Notes: generated by a model from the sequence alone, not told the origin. DNA of 64,000 nucleotides from Muricauda sp. MAR_2010_75 (GCF_000745185.1 NZ_JQNJ01000001.1:1-64000); one strand, 5' to 3'; positions 43,823 to 52,940 are shown, counted from the stretch's first letter. Translations and numbers: made by a program.

Positions 43823-44143
43823 AAAAATAGATCTCAAATCTTTAGGAATTCTAAAGTCGCCATCTACACTTCCAGCAATGGATCAGGTTGTTGCGACTGA
43901 TGTCCCTTTCATTCCTTCACTAACAAACTATCCATGACTTGAATCGGACGGTTGGATGACAATGATATGCTGATGTGCCAATGCTTTTAATACAGCTGGA
44001 AGCCAGTTCCATTTTTCCTGAGGTGTACCATTCCTATTTCATTTCCTTTCTTGGCCAACACTATAACCTTTGTTATGGCAAAATTTTGTTTTCATGTTAA
44101 ATTATATACCCTATAAGGGATTCCACTTCTCTTTATCGATAGG
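43823..44143. other. Intergenic region with possible coding remnant
   Basis: About 320 bases between the response regulator and traN. On the minus strand 43928-44035 there is an open stretch (PQEKWNWLPAVLKALAHQHIIVIQPSDSSHG then stop) with protein-like composition but no start in frame, preceded by frames that stop. It may be the end of a deleted gene at the edge of the transfer module, where traO/P/Q would be expected. No promoter or RNA gene was recognised. Confidence 0.35.
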
Positions 44144-44929
44144 TCAATAGTTGAGCTCCAACCTTCTGCCTCCACGGCTTTCCAAGAGAATCAGTCTTAG
44201 ATGCTCCTTATGGGATAGGACAAATTTGGGTAGCACAAGTACAAATCGTTGGGAAGTCCCGGTTTTAATAATTTTGGGTCGTTCAAAGATATAGTGGGGT
44301 TCCAACCTGGTTTCTTGATACGAGGATCTCCGTTTCAAGCTGCCATTTATCCTTAGGGCCTCAAGGGTGCCTACTTCAAAATCAATGCCTGATCGGTTGT
44401 GCACCTCTACGACCATAAATACTTGAGCGTTTCGGTAGACCAACCTTTTCAACCGCAATCGGATTCCCTTTCTTCGCACCGATGCCAAGGCACCATTTCC
44501 ATCACTTGATAGCAATCCACTTAAAAAAGCAAATCGAGCTGTGTGGGAAGCCAAGGAATCCCCTTTTTTACCAGGTAATGGCTGTACTGGACCAATGCTG
44601 TGCGCCTTGTCCACAAAAAAATGGGTTTGGGCAACGTTTTCCCTATAGGCCACCTTAAATTCATATGCTTGTCCGTCCATGGTGACCACCAAAAGGTTGG
44701 TAATGGTGTTGGCTGTGGCCTGCAATAGCCCAAAATATTGAGCTTCTTCCCGGTTATAGGTAAAGATCGCTTTAGTGTTTCCCGTTATAGCCTGTTTGAT
44801 GGGACTGGGAAAAAAGAGGGCCACGTTCATTTGTGAATTGGCTTGGATGGTGTCCAAAACCTTTTGGCCCGATACGGTGTGCCCATAGGCCATTAGCATT
44901 ACTGCAATGATGACGTTTAGTGTTCTCAT
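44144..44929 (-). CDS. traN: Conjugative transposon protein TraN (DUF4138)
   Basis: This 261-residue protein has a signal peptide (LNVIIAVMLMAYGHTVSGQK). It matches the TraN/DUF4138 pattern with NVALFFPSPIKQAITGN near the start, VDKAHSIGPVQPLP, and VEVHNRSGIDFEVGTLEALR in the C-terminal half. TraN is thought to form part of the outer-membrane-facing transfer channel in Bacteroides elements. Its start overlaps the traM stop by 4 nt. It is the last transfer gene present. Confidence 0.85.
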   Translation of the reverse strand: MRTLNVIIAVMLMAYGHTVSGQKVLDTIQANSQMNVALFFPSPIKQAITGNTKAIFTYNREEAQYFGLLQATANTITNLLVVTMDGQAYEFKVAYRENVAQTHFFVDKAHSIGPVQPLPGKKGDSLASHTARFAFLSGLLSSDGNGALASVRRKGIRLRLKRLVYRNAQVFMVVEVHNRSGIDFEVGTLEALRINGSLKRRSSYQETRLEPHYIFERPKIIKTGTSQRFVLVLPKFVLSHKEHLRLILLESRGGRRLELNY

Positions 44930-45858
44930 GATCTAGGTATTAAGAAAAATTGATAATGGTCGGAAATCTGAACTTTAACGGTACGTTGATCACGCTGAAA
45001 TATGCGTTTGATCCCATTGAACTGGGGCACACCCGGCACATTGATCTCTCCAAGGCCCTCATCCAAAGACCGATCCACCACTTCACCCCGCAGATGGTTC
45101 TTCACATAAATCCCTTCCTGCCCATCCTGGGCATCATAGGCTTGCATATCCATAAGGGTTGTCCCCAATCGGGTAAGTTCCACCATCACCCGGTTGGGCC
45201 TTATCTTTACAAAGCCATAGAGGCGGGTACCTCCTGGCATCCTTTTCCCATCCACAACATAGTCATGGGCGAGTCGCAAGTCCAATCGTTGTCCATCCCG
45301 AAGGGTCTGGTCCCCATCCACATACACCTTGGCCACAGCAGTAGTTGGTAAATTTCCATCGGAACGGTTCCTTTTTGGATTGGAGGCAAAGAACAGTTGA
45401 TGTACCAATCCTAGCTCCGTTTCCGTCCTTGGGGAACCCATTGTCAACTTTTCATCGTCTACCTTTACCTTCTTTACAGTCCCCAACTTGGGCATTACAC
45501 CTGCATCCGATACAGAATTTTTTTTTGCAGTAAAGGCATTGATATCATAGACGCTGTCTATGATACGCTGCTTTTCATATTCCATATAATCGGGATTGAA
45601 ATACCCTTTATCATCCACCATGTGGTCGGGATACACTTGGGGTGCCGTGGATTGTTTTTCCACCTTGATGGCTTCCACGGCTTCCAGTTTGGTTTCAAAC
45701 TCCACCGAAGTGTCCTCCAGATCCGGCATGGGGATCCTCCCTACATCAAGGCTTTCCTTTTTTGGCTTACCAAAAGTGACGATGCTATATATGGTGATAA
45801 AGAGTACCATACATGCCAGTACCAGCACAAAAACTATTTTATTCTTCTGTGTTTTCAT
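44926..45858 (-). CDS. traM: Conjugative transposon protein TraM
   Basis: This 310-residue VirB10-like scaffold has one N-terminal inner-membrane helix (VFVLVLACMVLFITIYSIV), a proline/charged linker and a C-terminal TraM domain. The domain contains AKVYVDGDQTLRDGQRLDLRL, GTRLYGFVKIRPNRVMVEL and RRIFQRD-like KRIFQRDQRTVKV. It overlaps traK by 20 nt at its start. It is somewhat shorter than many Bacteroides TraM proteins. Confidence 0.87.
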   Translation of the reverse strand: MKTQKNKIVFVLVLACMVLFITIYSIVTFGKPKKESLDVGRIPMPDLEDTSVEFETKLEAVEAIKVEKQSTAPQVYPDHMVDDKGYFNPDYMEYEKQRIIDSVYDINAFTAKKNSVSDAGVMPKLGTVKKVKVDDEKLTMGSPRTETELGLVHQLFFASNPKRNRSDGNLPTTAVAKVYVDGDQTLRDGQRLDLRLAHDYVVDGKRMPGGTRLYGFVKIRPNRVMVELTRLGTTLMDMQAYDAQDGQEGIYVKNHLRGEVVDRSLDEGLGEINVPGVPQFNGIKRIFQRDQRTVKVQISDHYQFFLIPRS

Positions 45859-46465
45859 GAGTTTCTAGTTTACGAAGTGAGTTTTCAAAAAAATCAGTGA
45901 TCAACAATCCATGAGGATTATGGGGAAAATTCCGTTCCACCTGGATCAAATGTCCCGAGGTCACCAGTTCATAGGTATCGGTGACGGTTCCCCGATTGAT
46001 CCGTATATGCAATTGGGTCCTAAACGCAAAGGAAGACCCATCCCAATCCAGCTCTGTATCGATTCGGATGACCTCTTGCACAAGGGAATATTGCAACAAC
46101 CGGTTATAGAAACCGTCTGCCTTTTTCTGTTGAAAGACAGCACCAACGGAGGCATTGCCCAACCAAAGGGCCCTTTCCATGTTCTTCTCATAACTGCCGG
46201 CATCCACCCCATAAAACCACCTATGAAACTGTTCCAAATGGGCCAGGGCCTCCACTTCCAGATGATCCCGTTGTTCGGCCCAGGAAAGCGGTATGACCTC
46301 CCCTTCCCCATTGACCACGAAGGCCCCGTTCAACGATTCACGGTATATCCTGCCCACTAGGACCATAGCAACCATACAGACCAAAACCGAGGCGATAACC
46401 ACGGCAAGAACCACAAAACGGTTGAGCCGCAGCACATGAACAATACTTTTAAAAGGTGTTTTCAT
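45839..46465 (-). CDS. traK: Conjugative transposon protein TraK
   Basis: The protein is about 208 residues from ATG 46465, giving MKTPFKSIVHVLRLNRFVVLAVVIASVLVCMVAMV, a single N-terminal helix typical of the VirB8-like TraK. The longer open frame to 46816 overlaps traJ on the same strand and its extra text is not protein-like, so it is excluded. The domain contains VNGEGEVIPLSWAEQRDHLEVEALAHLEQFHRWFYG and RIDTELDWDGSSFAFRTQLHIRINRG. TraK bridges inner-membrane parts of the channel. Confidence 0.88.
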   Translation of the reverse strand: MKTPFKSIVHVLRLNRFVVLAVVIASVLVCMVAMVLVGRIYRESLNGAFVVNGEGEVIPLSWAEQRDHLEVEALAHLEQFHRWFYGVDAGSYEKNMERALWLGNASVGAVFQQKKADGFYNRLLQYSLVQEVIRIDTELDWDGSSFAFRTQLHIRINRGTVTDTYELVTSGHLIQVERNFPHNPHGLLITDFFENSLRKLETHENTEE

Positions 46466-46475
46466 AGACTTCAAT

Positions 46476-47315
46476 TTAACCGGTGAACAATCGAAGGGTA
46501 AAACTGGTCGCCCTTCGGTACAATTTAAATTTGAGCAAGACAATAAAGCCAATGGTCCCGAGTTCAATGATCGGGGCAAAGAATTCACTCCCAAAATCAA
46601 AACCAAAGAGGTTCCCCCAGAAGTTGGTACTGATCTCCGTATAAAGGTTGTTGACGAAGACATTGACCAAAAAGAAGGCGGGCACCAGCATATATACAGC
46701 TGCATACAACTTAAAAAACTGATAGGCCAAGGGCCTGAATTTCTCAAAGACGGCCAAACTGATGACCAAGGGAAAAAAGGCCTGTAGGATTCCCAACAGG
46801 AAATACCGCTCCGCAAGGAACAAAGGATAGATGAACAGGTCCATCAACCAAAGAATGACCCCGATGATAAAGGCCAAGACCTTCAAACCGTACAAAGGGG
46901 TCACCAGGGCCTCATACAACAGTGCCATGGCCTTTTTGGCGGCTTCCAAGGCACCCACATCCCGTTCCAGATCTACATCCTGCAGCTGCAATGGGAGGAG
47001 TGCCGGAGCCGTGTCCCGGTATTGGACCTCAATGGCCACCAAAATGCCATCGAAGACTCCCAATACCTCTGTGGAGAAAATGACCAGCAGCACCACCAAA
47101 AAATTCTTGGCCAGTTCCGTTGGGGTCAATCCCCAGGTATGGCCATCGATGGTGGCGATGCCCTCATTGTATTTCTTCAATATATTTATCAAAAAGAACA
47201 GGACGGCCAAGGTCTTCATCCCCACAATGGTATATTGGGAGAAATCACTGTCCTTGATGGTCTGAAAGACCGCATCCACATATTCCAATCCTATGCCCAA
47301 AAAGTATCCCGCCAT
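46476..47315 (-). CDS. traJ: Conjugative transposon protein TraJ
   Basis: This 279-residue polytopic VirB6-like protein has about six helices. The N-terminus GIGLEYVDAVFQTIKDSDFSQYTIVGMKTLAVLFFLINILKKY is a family hallmark, and the middle has LMDLFIYPLFLAERYFLLGILQAFFPLVISLAVFEKFRPLAYQFFKLY. It forms the inner-membrane channel. Its start abuts the traI-like stop (one-base overlap at 47315). Confidence 0.88.
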   Translation of the reverse strand: MAGYFLGIGLEYVDAVFQTIKDSDFSQYTIVGMKTLAVLFFLINILKKYNEGIATIDGHTWGLTPTELAKNFLVVLLVIFSTEVLGVFDGILVAIEVQYRDTAPALLPLQLQDVDLERDVGALEAAKKAMALLYEALVTPLYGLKVLAFIIGVILWLMDLFIYPLFLAERYFLLGILQAFFPLVISLAVFEKFRPLAYQFFKLYAAVYMLVPAFFLVNVFVNNLYTEISTNFWGNLFGFDFGSEFFAPIIELGTIGFIVLLKFKLYRRATSFTLRLFTG

Positions 47316-47920
47316 CAGTATTCCGTTTCCCGATTATTGATAATATCCTGCATCCTCCGAAAGGAGATGATCTCTCGATAGCGACGGGTCTTGACCTCAA
47401 GCTCGGCCACCATTTCCTGGGACTGGACTTTCTTTTCCATCAAAATGGCGGTACGCTCCGCATCGGTCATCTTCAAAAAATCACTAGACAAGATCTGGTA
47501 TACAAAATCCAGGTCATCAATGGCCGTATCCATGATCTGCTCAAAGGCTTTGGATACCTGTTCCACTTCCCCCGCCTTGATATAGGGGGAGTTCAGAATA
47601 TCACGAAGATCGTTCTGTACCGTTCGAAATAAAATCTCGTTGTTACGTGCCAATTCCCGAAGCGCCTTCAGTTGTTTGATGGTGTTATTGACCTTGACAA
47701 TATTGTCCTTCTGTTCCTTTAAAAACTCCACGGTCTTTAGCAGTTCAGAGGTCTGTTTGGCCGATTCCAACAAGGACTTCGTCATACTGATAAAGTTCGT
47801 GTTGTCATACACCGGCATCCCCTGGGCCGTAGCACGGCCGGACAAGGAAATGGCCAAGATCAGCGCCAAGATCCACAATCGGGGATTGTTCCATAAGGTT
47901 TGTTTCCAATCTATTTTCAT
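47315..47920 (-). CDS. traI: Conjugal transfer protein, TraI/DUF4141 type
   Basis: This 201-residue exported protein has a signal peptide (WILALILAISLSGRATAQ) and a long helical mature region rich in coiled coil (LLKTVEFLKEQKDNIVKVNNTIKQLKALRELARNNEIL). It corresponds to the TrbJ/VirB5-like DUF4141 proteins that lie between traG and traJ in Bacteroidetes elements. It overlaps the traG stop by 4 nt. Confidence 0.8.
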   Translation of the reverse strand: MKIDWKQTLWNNPRLWILALILAISLSGRATAQGMPVYDNTNFISMTKSLLESAKQTSELLKTVEFLKEQKDNIVKVNNTIKQLKALRELARNNEILFRTVQNDLRDILNSPYIKAGEVEQVSKAFEQIMDTAIDDLDFVYQILSSDFLKMTDAERTAILMEKKVQSQEMVAELEVKTRRYREIISFRRMQDIINNRETEY

Positions 47921-50328
47921 ATCATTTTCTTTTGTTGATTTATAAATTCCGTAATGGCCCGTTCCATATCCCCGAACTGTGCAAAGAGTTCCATGATCTG
48001 ACCATGTTCCATCCCATCGGTGAGATAGGCCGCATAGACCTCTGGGGGTACCTCCAAGCGAAAGACATTGCTTTCCTTCCCGATCTTGACAAAGATCTCG
48101 GTGTATTTGCGTTCCCCAGTAAGATTGTTTCTAAGGGACTTTAATTGATTGAGATCATGGTTGGAGAGGTGCAACCGTCTAACCAATTCATGATAGCCCT
48201 TCTCGTTCCGCAGGCTATAAATTACTTGGGTATTCTCCAGGATACTTGCCGAAGTGGCATTTTCAGGTAACTGGTTGATGGATTGCAGGATGATCCCAAT
48301 GGCCCCGTTCTGTTTTCGGATGGCCTGGTAATAGAACTCCACACTCTCCAGGACATTGGGAAACTTGAGCTGCTTGGCAAACTCATCGAAAAGAATAATG
48401 CCCCTTTCCGAACGGTTTCGCCAAATGGTGCGTTGGATGGCCGACTTGATCAATTTGAGCATTACGGACAGGATTTCCCTATTGTCGCGCACCTCGTCCA
48501 ACTCAAAGACAATTAAACGCTTGTCCTCAATTTTATAGGTCTGATCTTCTGCCATATGAAACAGAAAACTGTACAGTCCCCCGTCCACATATTCGGAAAG
48601 GATGTGCAAAAATCCATAGACATTGAAATCCGATTCCTGAACCCGTGTATCCTCGATCAAAGTATCTTTGTTCCTATCAACGAACTGATATAGGGAAGCC
48701 AAGGAATGCCCCTCCATGATCTTATTATAATAGTGCAACAACACTTTTTTCAAGGCCACTTCCTTGGATTTGGTCACATGGCTTTCCGCCAAGAGCTCCA
48801 AAAGGAACAGGGCCAGATCTTCCAAGCGTTCGGGATTCAAATCGGACTGTTCTGAAATGTAAAAGGGATTGATGCCCAGATTCTTCCCCTGTTCGTATCG
48901 CAATATGATATGATCATCGGGATACAATTGGGCAAATTTGGCATAGGAACCCCCTAGATCGATAATGACCAGTCGTACATCGGCCTCAAAGTATTGACGT
49001 AGAATATTATTGGCCAAAAAGGATTTCCCCTCCCCGGTCGGGGCAAAAATGGCAAAGTTCCGGGCCTTGATACGCCTTTTCCCCTCGTCCCATACATCCT
49101 TGACCACAGGAATATTGTACTGTCTATCATTAAAAACGATCCCTGTTTCATCAGAGCGATAATTGGTATTGTTGATATACAGACAAAGGGCCGCTTTGAG
49201 ATCCATCACGAAGAGATCCTCATTGGAAAAGTTGGAAGCATGACTGGGATAGGAGTTCAAAAAATAATGTTTGCGCTCCTCTCCGTTGGGATGATAGGGT
49301 CGAATATCCAATTCCTTTAATTGCGCCTTGATGCCAGAAGCAATGCGCTTCAACACCCCAGCTTCCGTATGCCAAAAAACAATATTCACATGGCCACGAA
49401 CAATCCGTGCGGTATCATCCCCATTGATCCTGTCCAAGATATGTTGGACCTTGTTGCGAACCACTTTGTTCTGGGAACCAAAATTGGAGCTCTTGGAGAG
49501 TTCCTCTATTTTTTTGTCCAATCGTTTGCGCCATTGATGGGTATCGTCCAGAAAAAGAATCTGGTTGATGATATGGTTTTCCCCCAATTCCAGTCCCAGA
49601 TCGTCCATAAAACCCTTATGAAAGCTGAATCCGTCCGAACTGAATTTCCCATTGGGCACACTGCTCTGCACGGTTTCTCCAAAACATTTTTCATTATTGA
49701 TGGCCATCACATCGAAATAATGGTCACCAATTTCCAATGGGCCTTTTCCGAGCTGGATATCCGTATCAAAATCAAGATTGAACCCATTGAAATAATTATG
49801 GGTATGCTTCAATATGGCTTCAGGTTCCATGGGAACCATGGTCACGCTTTTGGAGTTGTTGACATAGGATACCGCATCGTTCACCGAAGTAATAAATTCC
49901 GCTACCTGCACATCCAGTTTACGGTGAAGACCATTCTCCACTTTTCGAAAGGGATTGACATATTTGGTGGCATTGAATGCCTTCTCAAGAGGAAGTACAA
50001 ATAAGAGATAACTCTGATGGTCCAAATGCTCCCTACCTACAAAATAATCATGGGTAGCCTTTGCCAGAAAGGTATCCCTTGGAAGGTTCCTAGCATCATA
50101 ACCTTTCTTTTGATACCTATCCTGCTTATGGATAATAGCACCCACGGGCAAGGATTTAAAAGCTTGGAACCACATCCCGTGCAGCTCCTCAAAATCCGTC
50201 TCAGAAAGGGAGTATATCTCAGGTAATTCCACTTGATAACACAACACCACATTGCCATTGCTCCCAAAGACCACATGGTTTTGGATATCCAGGATTGGGT
50301 GAAATGCATTGAAATTGAGCTTAGACAT
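47917..50328 (-). CDS. traG: Conjugation ATPase TraG (VirB4-like)
   Basis: The protein is about 803 residues from ATG 50328 (a TTG two codons earlier is also open). Walker A is FAPTGEGKSFLANNIL, Walker B is RGIILFDEFAKQLKF and the arginine-finger region is IGIILQSINQLPENA. The N-terminal half has the CagE/TrbE type text HDYFVGREHLDHQSYLLFVLPLEKAFNATK. It powers T4SS assembly and substrate transfer. All motifs are intact. The start overlaps traF by 8 nt. Confidence 0.92.
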   Translation of the reverse strand: MSKLNFNAFHPILDIQNHVVFGSNGNVVLCYQVELPEIYSLSETDFEELHGMWFQAFKSLPVGAIIHKQDRYQKKGYDARNLPRDTFLAKATHDYFVGREHLDHQSYLLFVLPLEKAFNATKYVNPFRKVENGLHRKLDVQVAEFITSVNDAVSYVNNSKSVTMVPMEPEAILKHTHNYFNGFNLDFDTDIQLGKGPLEIGDHYFDVMAINNEKCFGETVQSSVPNGKFSSDGFSFHKGFMDDLGLELGENHIINQILFLDDTHQWRKRLDKKIEELSKSSNFGSQNKVVRNKVQHILDRINGDDTARIVRGHVNIVFWHTEAGVLKRIASGIKAQLKELDIRPYHPNGEERKHYFLNSYPSHASNFSNEDLFVMDLKAALCLYINNTNYRSDETGIVFNDRQYNIPVVKDVWDEGKRRIKARNFAIFAPTGEGKSFLANNILRQYFEADVRLVIIDLGGSYAKFAQLYPDDHIILRYEQGKNLGINPFYISEQSDLNPERLEDLALFLLELLAESHVTKSKEVALKKVLLHYYNKIMEGHSLASLYQFVDRNKDTLIEDTRVQESDFNVYGFLHILSEYVDGGLYSFLFHMAEDQTYKIEDKRLIVFELDEVRDNREILSVMLKLIKSAIQRTIWRNRSERGIILFDEFAKQLKFPNVLESVEFYYQAIRKQNGAIGIILQSINQLPENATSASILENTQVIYSLRNEKGYHELVRRLHLSNHDLNQLKSLRNNLTGERKYTEIFVKIGKESNVFRLEVPPEVYAAYLTDGMEHGQIMELFAQFGDMERAITEFINQQKKMI

Positions 50329-50599
50329 AGTCAATGGGATTTAACTGTTTTAGGCTTATGTTCTTGGGAAAGGTTTGCACTACCCTCCATTGGAAAGGTT
50401 GCTTCACCCACTGCAACAATGCCCCATAGAGAAGGGCATTGAAGAGCAGTAGGCCCACGATGACACCAAATTGAAACGAAAAAATGATGATCAAAAGCGA
50501 ACCGATGATAGACACCATCATCAGGGCAAACAGGGAAATGGACAGCCCCATGATCATGGCCCGCTTTCTAATATTTCTATAGACCTCGAACCGTTTCAT
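50321..50599 (-). CDS. traF: Conjugal transfer protein TraF-like (DUF4133)
   Basis: This 92-residue protein has two adjacent membrane helices (about residues 12-36 and 40-62) and a basic start (MKRFEVYRNIRKRA). It ends FPKNISLKQLNPIDYV. Size, topology and position between the DUF4134 protein and the VirB4 ATPase fit the VirB3-like DUF4133 family. It shares one base with traE. Confidence 0.8.
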   Translation of the reverse strand: MKRFEVYRNIRKRAMIMGLSISLFALMMVSIIGSLLIIIFSFQFGVIVGLLLFNALLYGALLQWVKQPFQWRVVQTFPKNISLKQLNPIDYV

Positions 50600-50886
50600 C
50601 AGACCACGATTCCAATGAGATAGGTAAATATGCCCACAACTGCACCGGCAATCAAAACAAAGACCAAGACCCGGGTAATGCCCCTTTTTAGATCAGAATT
50701 TTCCCCAAAGAAATGTCCGGCATTGAACAGGAAACCCACTAAAAAGATAACTCCCAGGATGATAGGAAAGATGGCCCGAATGGTATCTGAAATATCGTTG
50801 ACCGAATCCTCGATGCCTCCGATCTGGGCCAAAAGGGCACTGGAGGTAAAAAGCAACATTAAGGTGATGAAGAAAGATTTTCGCAT
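50599..50886 (-). CDS. traE: Conjugal transfer protein TraE (DUF4134, VirB2-like)
   Basis: This 95-residue protein has a signal peptide (FFITLMLLFTSSALLAQ) and two helices separated by FFGENSDLKRGITRV. IGGIEDSVNDISDTIRAIFPIILGVIFLVGF is typical of DUF4134, the pilin-like subunit. It is the first gene of the transfer run; the upstream 291 bases contain inverted repeats and probably its promoter. Confidence 0.85.
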   Translation of the reverse strand: MRKSFFITLMLLFTSSALLAQIGGIEDSVNDISDTIRAIFPIILGVIFLVGFLFNAGHFFGENSDLKRGITRVLVFVLIAGAVVGIFTYLIGIVV

Positions 50887-51177
50887 ATCGTAAACGTTTA
50901 AGGGTTAGACGATTTTTGATATGTGAAAAGTATTATAAATATATATTCAAATAACTGATTATCAATTATTTGTGAATATCATTTTAGCTGCATAGAAAGA
51001 AGCTCAATTGGTCAGGAATCCGTACAGATTTAATTGTTCCTTGACCAGTCCTTGTTCATAAGTGCCATCTGGTTCCCATCACAAAAGCAGAAAAACGTCA
51101 AAAGTGGCTGATCGGCCCATCAAAAAGTGTTGCAATTCGCCAAAATTCAAAGCTACATGCTACACCGCCACAAAACC
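50887..51177. promoter_or_regulatory. Intergenic control region with two imperfect inverted repeats
   Basis: There are two dyads. The first is ATATTC-AAATAA (50943-50954) with TTATTT-GT-GAATAT (50966-50979), an A/T-rich stem with a two-base bulge. The second is TGGTCAGGAA (51009-51018) with TTCCTTGACCA (51037-51047), with one bulged base. The second lies closer to the AAA ATPase stop and could end that transcript; the first is 57-92 bases upstream of traE and could be an operator. No gene is visible. Confidence 0.45.
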
Positions 51178-51840
51178 TTATTTTCTTTTGTCCTTACTGT
51201 CCTTATCGAATCCCACTAGGTTAAAGAGTTCCCGCATTCTTGACCTTACTCGGTTCCCATACCTTAATTCGAGTTCCTGTGCATTGAGATTGGTGGTGGC
51301 ATGGGTCTTGATCTTATGGTCAGTGAACAGCTCATAGCGGGACAGCAAGATCTCCCCCATGACATTGCACTCCTTTCCAAAATGGACCCCATCAGGTTCC
51401 ACACCCAGGTCGTCAAAACAAAAGGATTGGGTGTTTCCATAGTCCCCAATAATCTTATAGCCCAAATGGTTGAAGCCAAAGACAATGTTCCTGGAGGGAA
51501 TGACTTCATAAGGCCTTTGGTGGGGCACCATGAACTTGAACAGTTTCATCAAACTGGTCTTCCCACAGCCTACCGGACCTGAAAGGAGAAGGCCCTTATC
51601 CACATCGATCCCGAACTGTTTGCAACGTTCCCTGTCCCTGATAAAGTAGAGACTGAGCTTGTACAGCATCTCCCGGTCCTCCCTGTGCATCCTGAACTTC
51701 TTGCCAAACAGGAGTTTTCCCTTGGCATCGAGGTAGACCAGGATCTTATCGAAATCGTATTTGATCTCCCTGCCCTTCAAGGAGCCCAGTTCATAGCTTA
51801 TGGCACCTTCAGTGATGATATGTGGGGCCTTAAAATTCAT
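51178..51840 (-). CDS. AAA ATPase, DnaC/IstB-like
   Basis: The protein is 220 residues with Walker A LLSGPVGCGKTSLMKLF (about residues 88-104) and the Walker-B-like SFCFDDLGVEPDGV. It has a late arginine-rich segment NRVRSRMRELFNLVGFD that fits a sensor/arginine finger. It resembles helicase-loader or primosome ATPases carried by Bacteroidetes mobile elements. Its start overlaps the upstream gene's stop by 4 nt, so it works with that replication-like protein (inference). Confidence 0.8.
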   Translation of the reverse strand: MNFKAPHIITEGAISYELGSLKGREIKYDFDKILVYLDAKGKLLFGKKFRMHREDREMLYKLSLYFIRDRERCKQFGIDVDKGLLLSGPVGCGKTSLMKLFKFMVPHQRPYEVIPSRNIVFGFNHLGYKIIGDYGNTQSFCFDDLGVEPDGVHFGKECNVMGEILLSRYELFTDHKIKTHATTNLNAQELELRYGNRVRSRMRELFNLVGFDKDSKDKRK

Positions 51841-52376
51841 AGCGGTTCGTTGTAGTCCTTGTCCTTGCTAGTCCGCAAGTTGTCCAGATATGGGACAGTG
51901 GGGGTGCGTTTGGCATTGTTTTCTTCGATCTCAAAAACTTTCTTTTTCATTTTTTTCCGTTTCTTCCCGTTTGTAATGTTTTTAGTTGTTTGTATAAGTT
52001 TGTTTATAGGTACCAACGCTTGTCCACTGCTTGTCCCGAATTTGGTACGGTACTGGTCCAGGGCTTGTCCAGTACTTGTCCCAAAATCGAACATCTTGAT
52101 TCGGCTGCCCTTGTAGGGATTGTGGGATGGAGAGTACAGGATATAGTTCCAATGGCTGAGCTCTCGGATGCAGCGGTGATAGGTCGATTTGGAGCCTATT
52201 TTGGCATAAGCCATGGCCTCTTCCCTACTGATATAGAACTCGGCCACAAAATAGTTTTGGTTCCACAATTGGAAGAGTCCGATATACAGGCTGATATGGG
52301 TCGGGTTCAAACGGTTGTCCTTGGCAAACTGGGCAAACACCCCGTTCAGGTGTTTGATATAATTGATGTCCTCCAT
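51837..52376 (-). CDS. Mobile-element replication-like winged-helix protein
   Basis: The protein is 179 residues from ATG 52376 (MEDINYIKHLNGVFAQFAKDNRLNPTHISLYIGLFQLWN); a longer frame to 52436 overlaps the upstream gene. The N-terminal 110 residues look like a winged-helix of the RepA/DnaD kind (FYISREEAMAYAKIGSKSTYHRCIRELSHWNYI). The rest is low-complexity with duplicated FGTS-TGQAL text and a lysine run (KKRKKMKKK). It begins 1 nt after the HTH gene stop. Probably a replication or recruitment factor of the element. Confidence 0.65.
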   Translation of the reverse strand: MEDINYIKHLNGVFAQFAKDNRLNPTHISLYIGLFQLWNQNYFVAEFYISREEAMAYAKIGSKSTYHRCIRELSHWNYILYSPSHNPYKGSRIKMFDFGTSTGQALDQYRTKFGTSSGQALVPINKLIQTTKNITNGKKRKKMKKKVFEIEENNAKRTPTVPYLDNLRTSKDKDYNEPL

Positions 52377-52377
52377 C

Positions 52378-52656
52378 TTAGATGCGGTTATGGACCTTGT
52401 TCTGCTCCAGTACTTCCATGATCTCATGGTATTCATAGTAGAGCACCCCTCCTATCTTTGTATAGGGTAGGGTCCCATTGATCCTTAGGTTTTGAAGGGT
52501 GCCCGGGGATATGCCCAAGAGGTCCCGCACCTCATTTGATTTGAGCCATTTTTTGTTGCGTTGTCCCTTTTCGTTCTGCAAAAGGTCCTTGATGTCCTCC
52601 AACAGTTCTATCTTGAACTCCCTTAAATCTTCGGTGGTAATGATGGTCGCTCCCAT
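52378..52656 (-). CDS. Helix-turn-helix (excisionase/MerR-like) regulator
   Basis: The 92-residue protein has a C-terminal HTH_17 domain (KWLKSNEVRDLLGISPGTLQNLRINGTLPYTKIGGVLYYEYHEIMEVLEQNK), the type found in Xis-like and mobile-element regulators. The N-terminal part is charged (EDLREFKIELLEDIKDLLQNEKGQ). It heads the operon that includes the replication-like and AAA genes. Two palindromic boxes lie 113-275 bases upstream of its start. Confidence 0.85.
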   Translation of the reverse strand: MGATIITTEDLREFKIELLEDIKDLLQNEKGQRNKKWLKSNEVRDLLGISPGTLQNLRINGTLPYTKIGGVLYYEYHEIMEVLEQNKVHNRI

Positions 52657-52940
52657 GTGTTTTGTGTTTTAATAGGAAGGGCCACTGCATGATTTTTATG
52701 TCATTTGGTGACCCATCCACTGATTTGACTTTCTGGGACAAAACTCAAAAACAAAATTGAAAAAACTTCCCAAGTTGGTACCAAGGTGGGTGTTTTTTTC
52801 AATGCATAGGATTTGATGGTATTTGGTTGAATTTGACCTTTGTAAACCTATTGAAAACCTCAGAAAACCCATAATCCTGGCACTATGGCCCATCAAAATG
52901 CAAATTCCCAAGTTGGTACCAACTTGGGAAAAACTAAAAC
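52657..52940. promoter_or_regulatory. Upstream region with paired 22-26 bp palindromic boxes
   Basis: Box 1 (52769-52790) is CCCAAGTTGGTACC then AAGGTGGG, a near-perfect palindrome. Box 2 (52905-52930) is perfect over 26 bp, with core CCCAAGTTGG|TACCAACTTGGG, and lies just after the rteC stop. Their centres are 138 bp apart. They share 14 identical leading core bases. Such twin dyads in front of an HTH operon suggest operators; box 2 could also act as a terminator for rteC. No gene in this stretch. Confidence 0.7.

Noticed and set aside
46466..46816. N-terminal extension of traK to 46816
   Set aside because: It overlaps traJ on the same strand and its text is Cys/Ser/Trp-rich without TraK features; the start at 46465 gives the normal TraK N-terminal helix.
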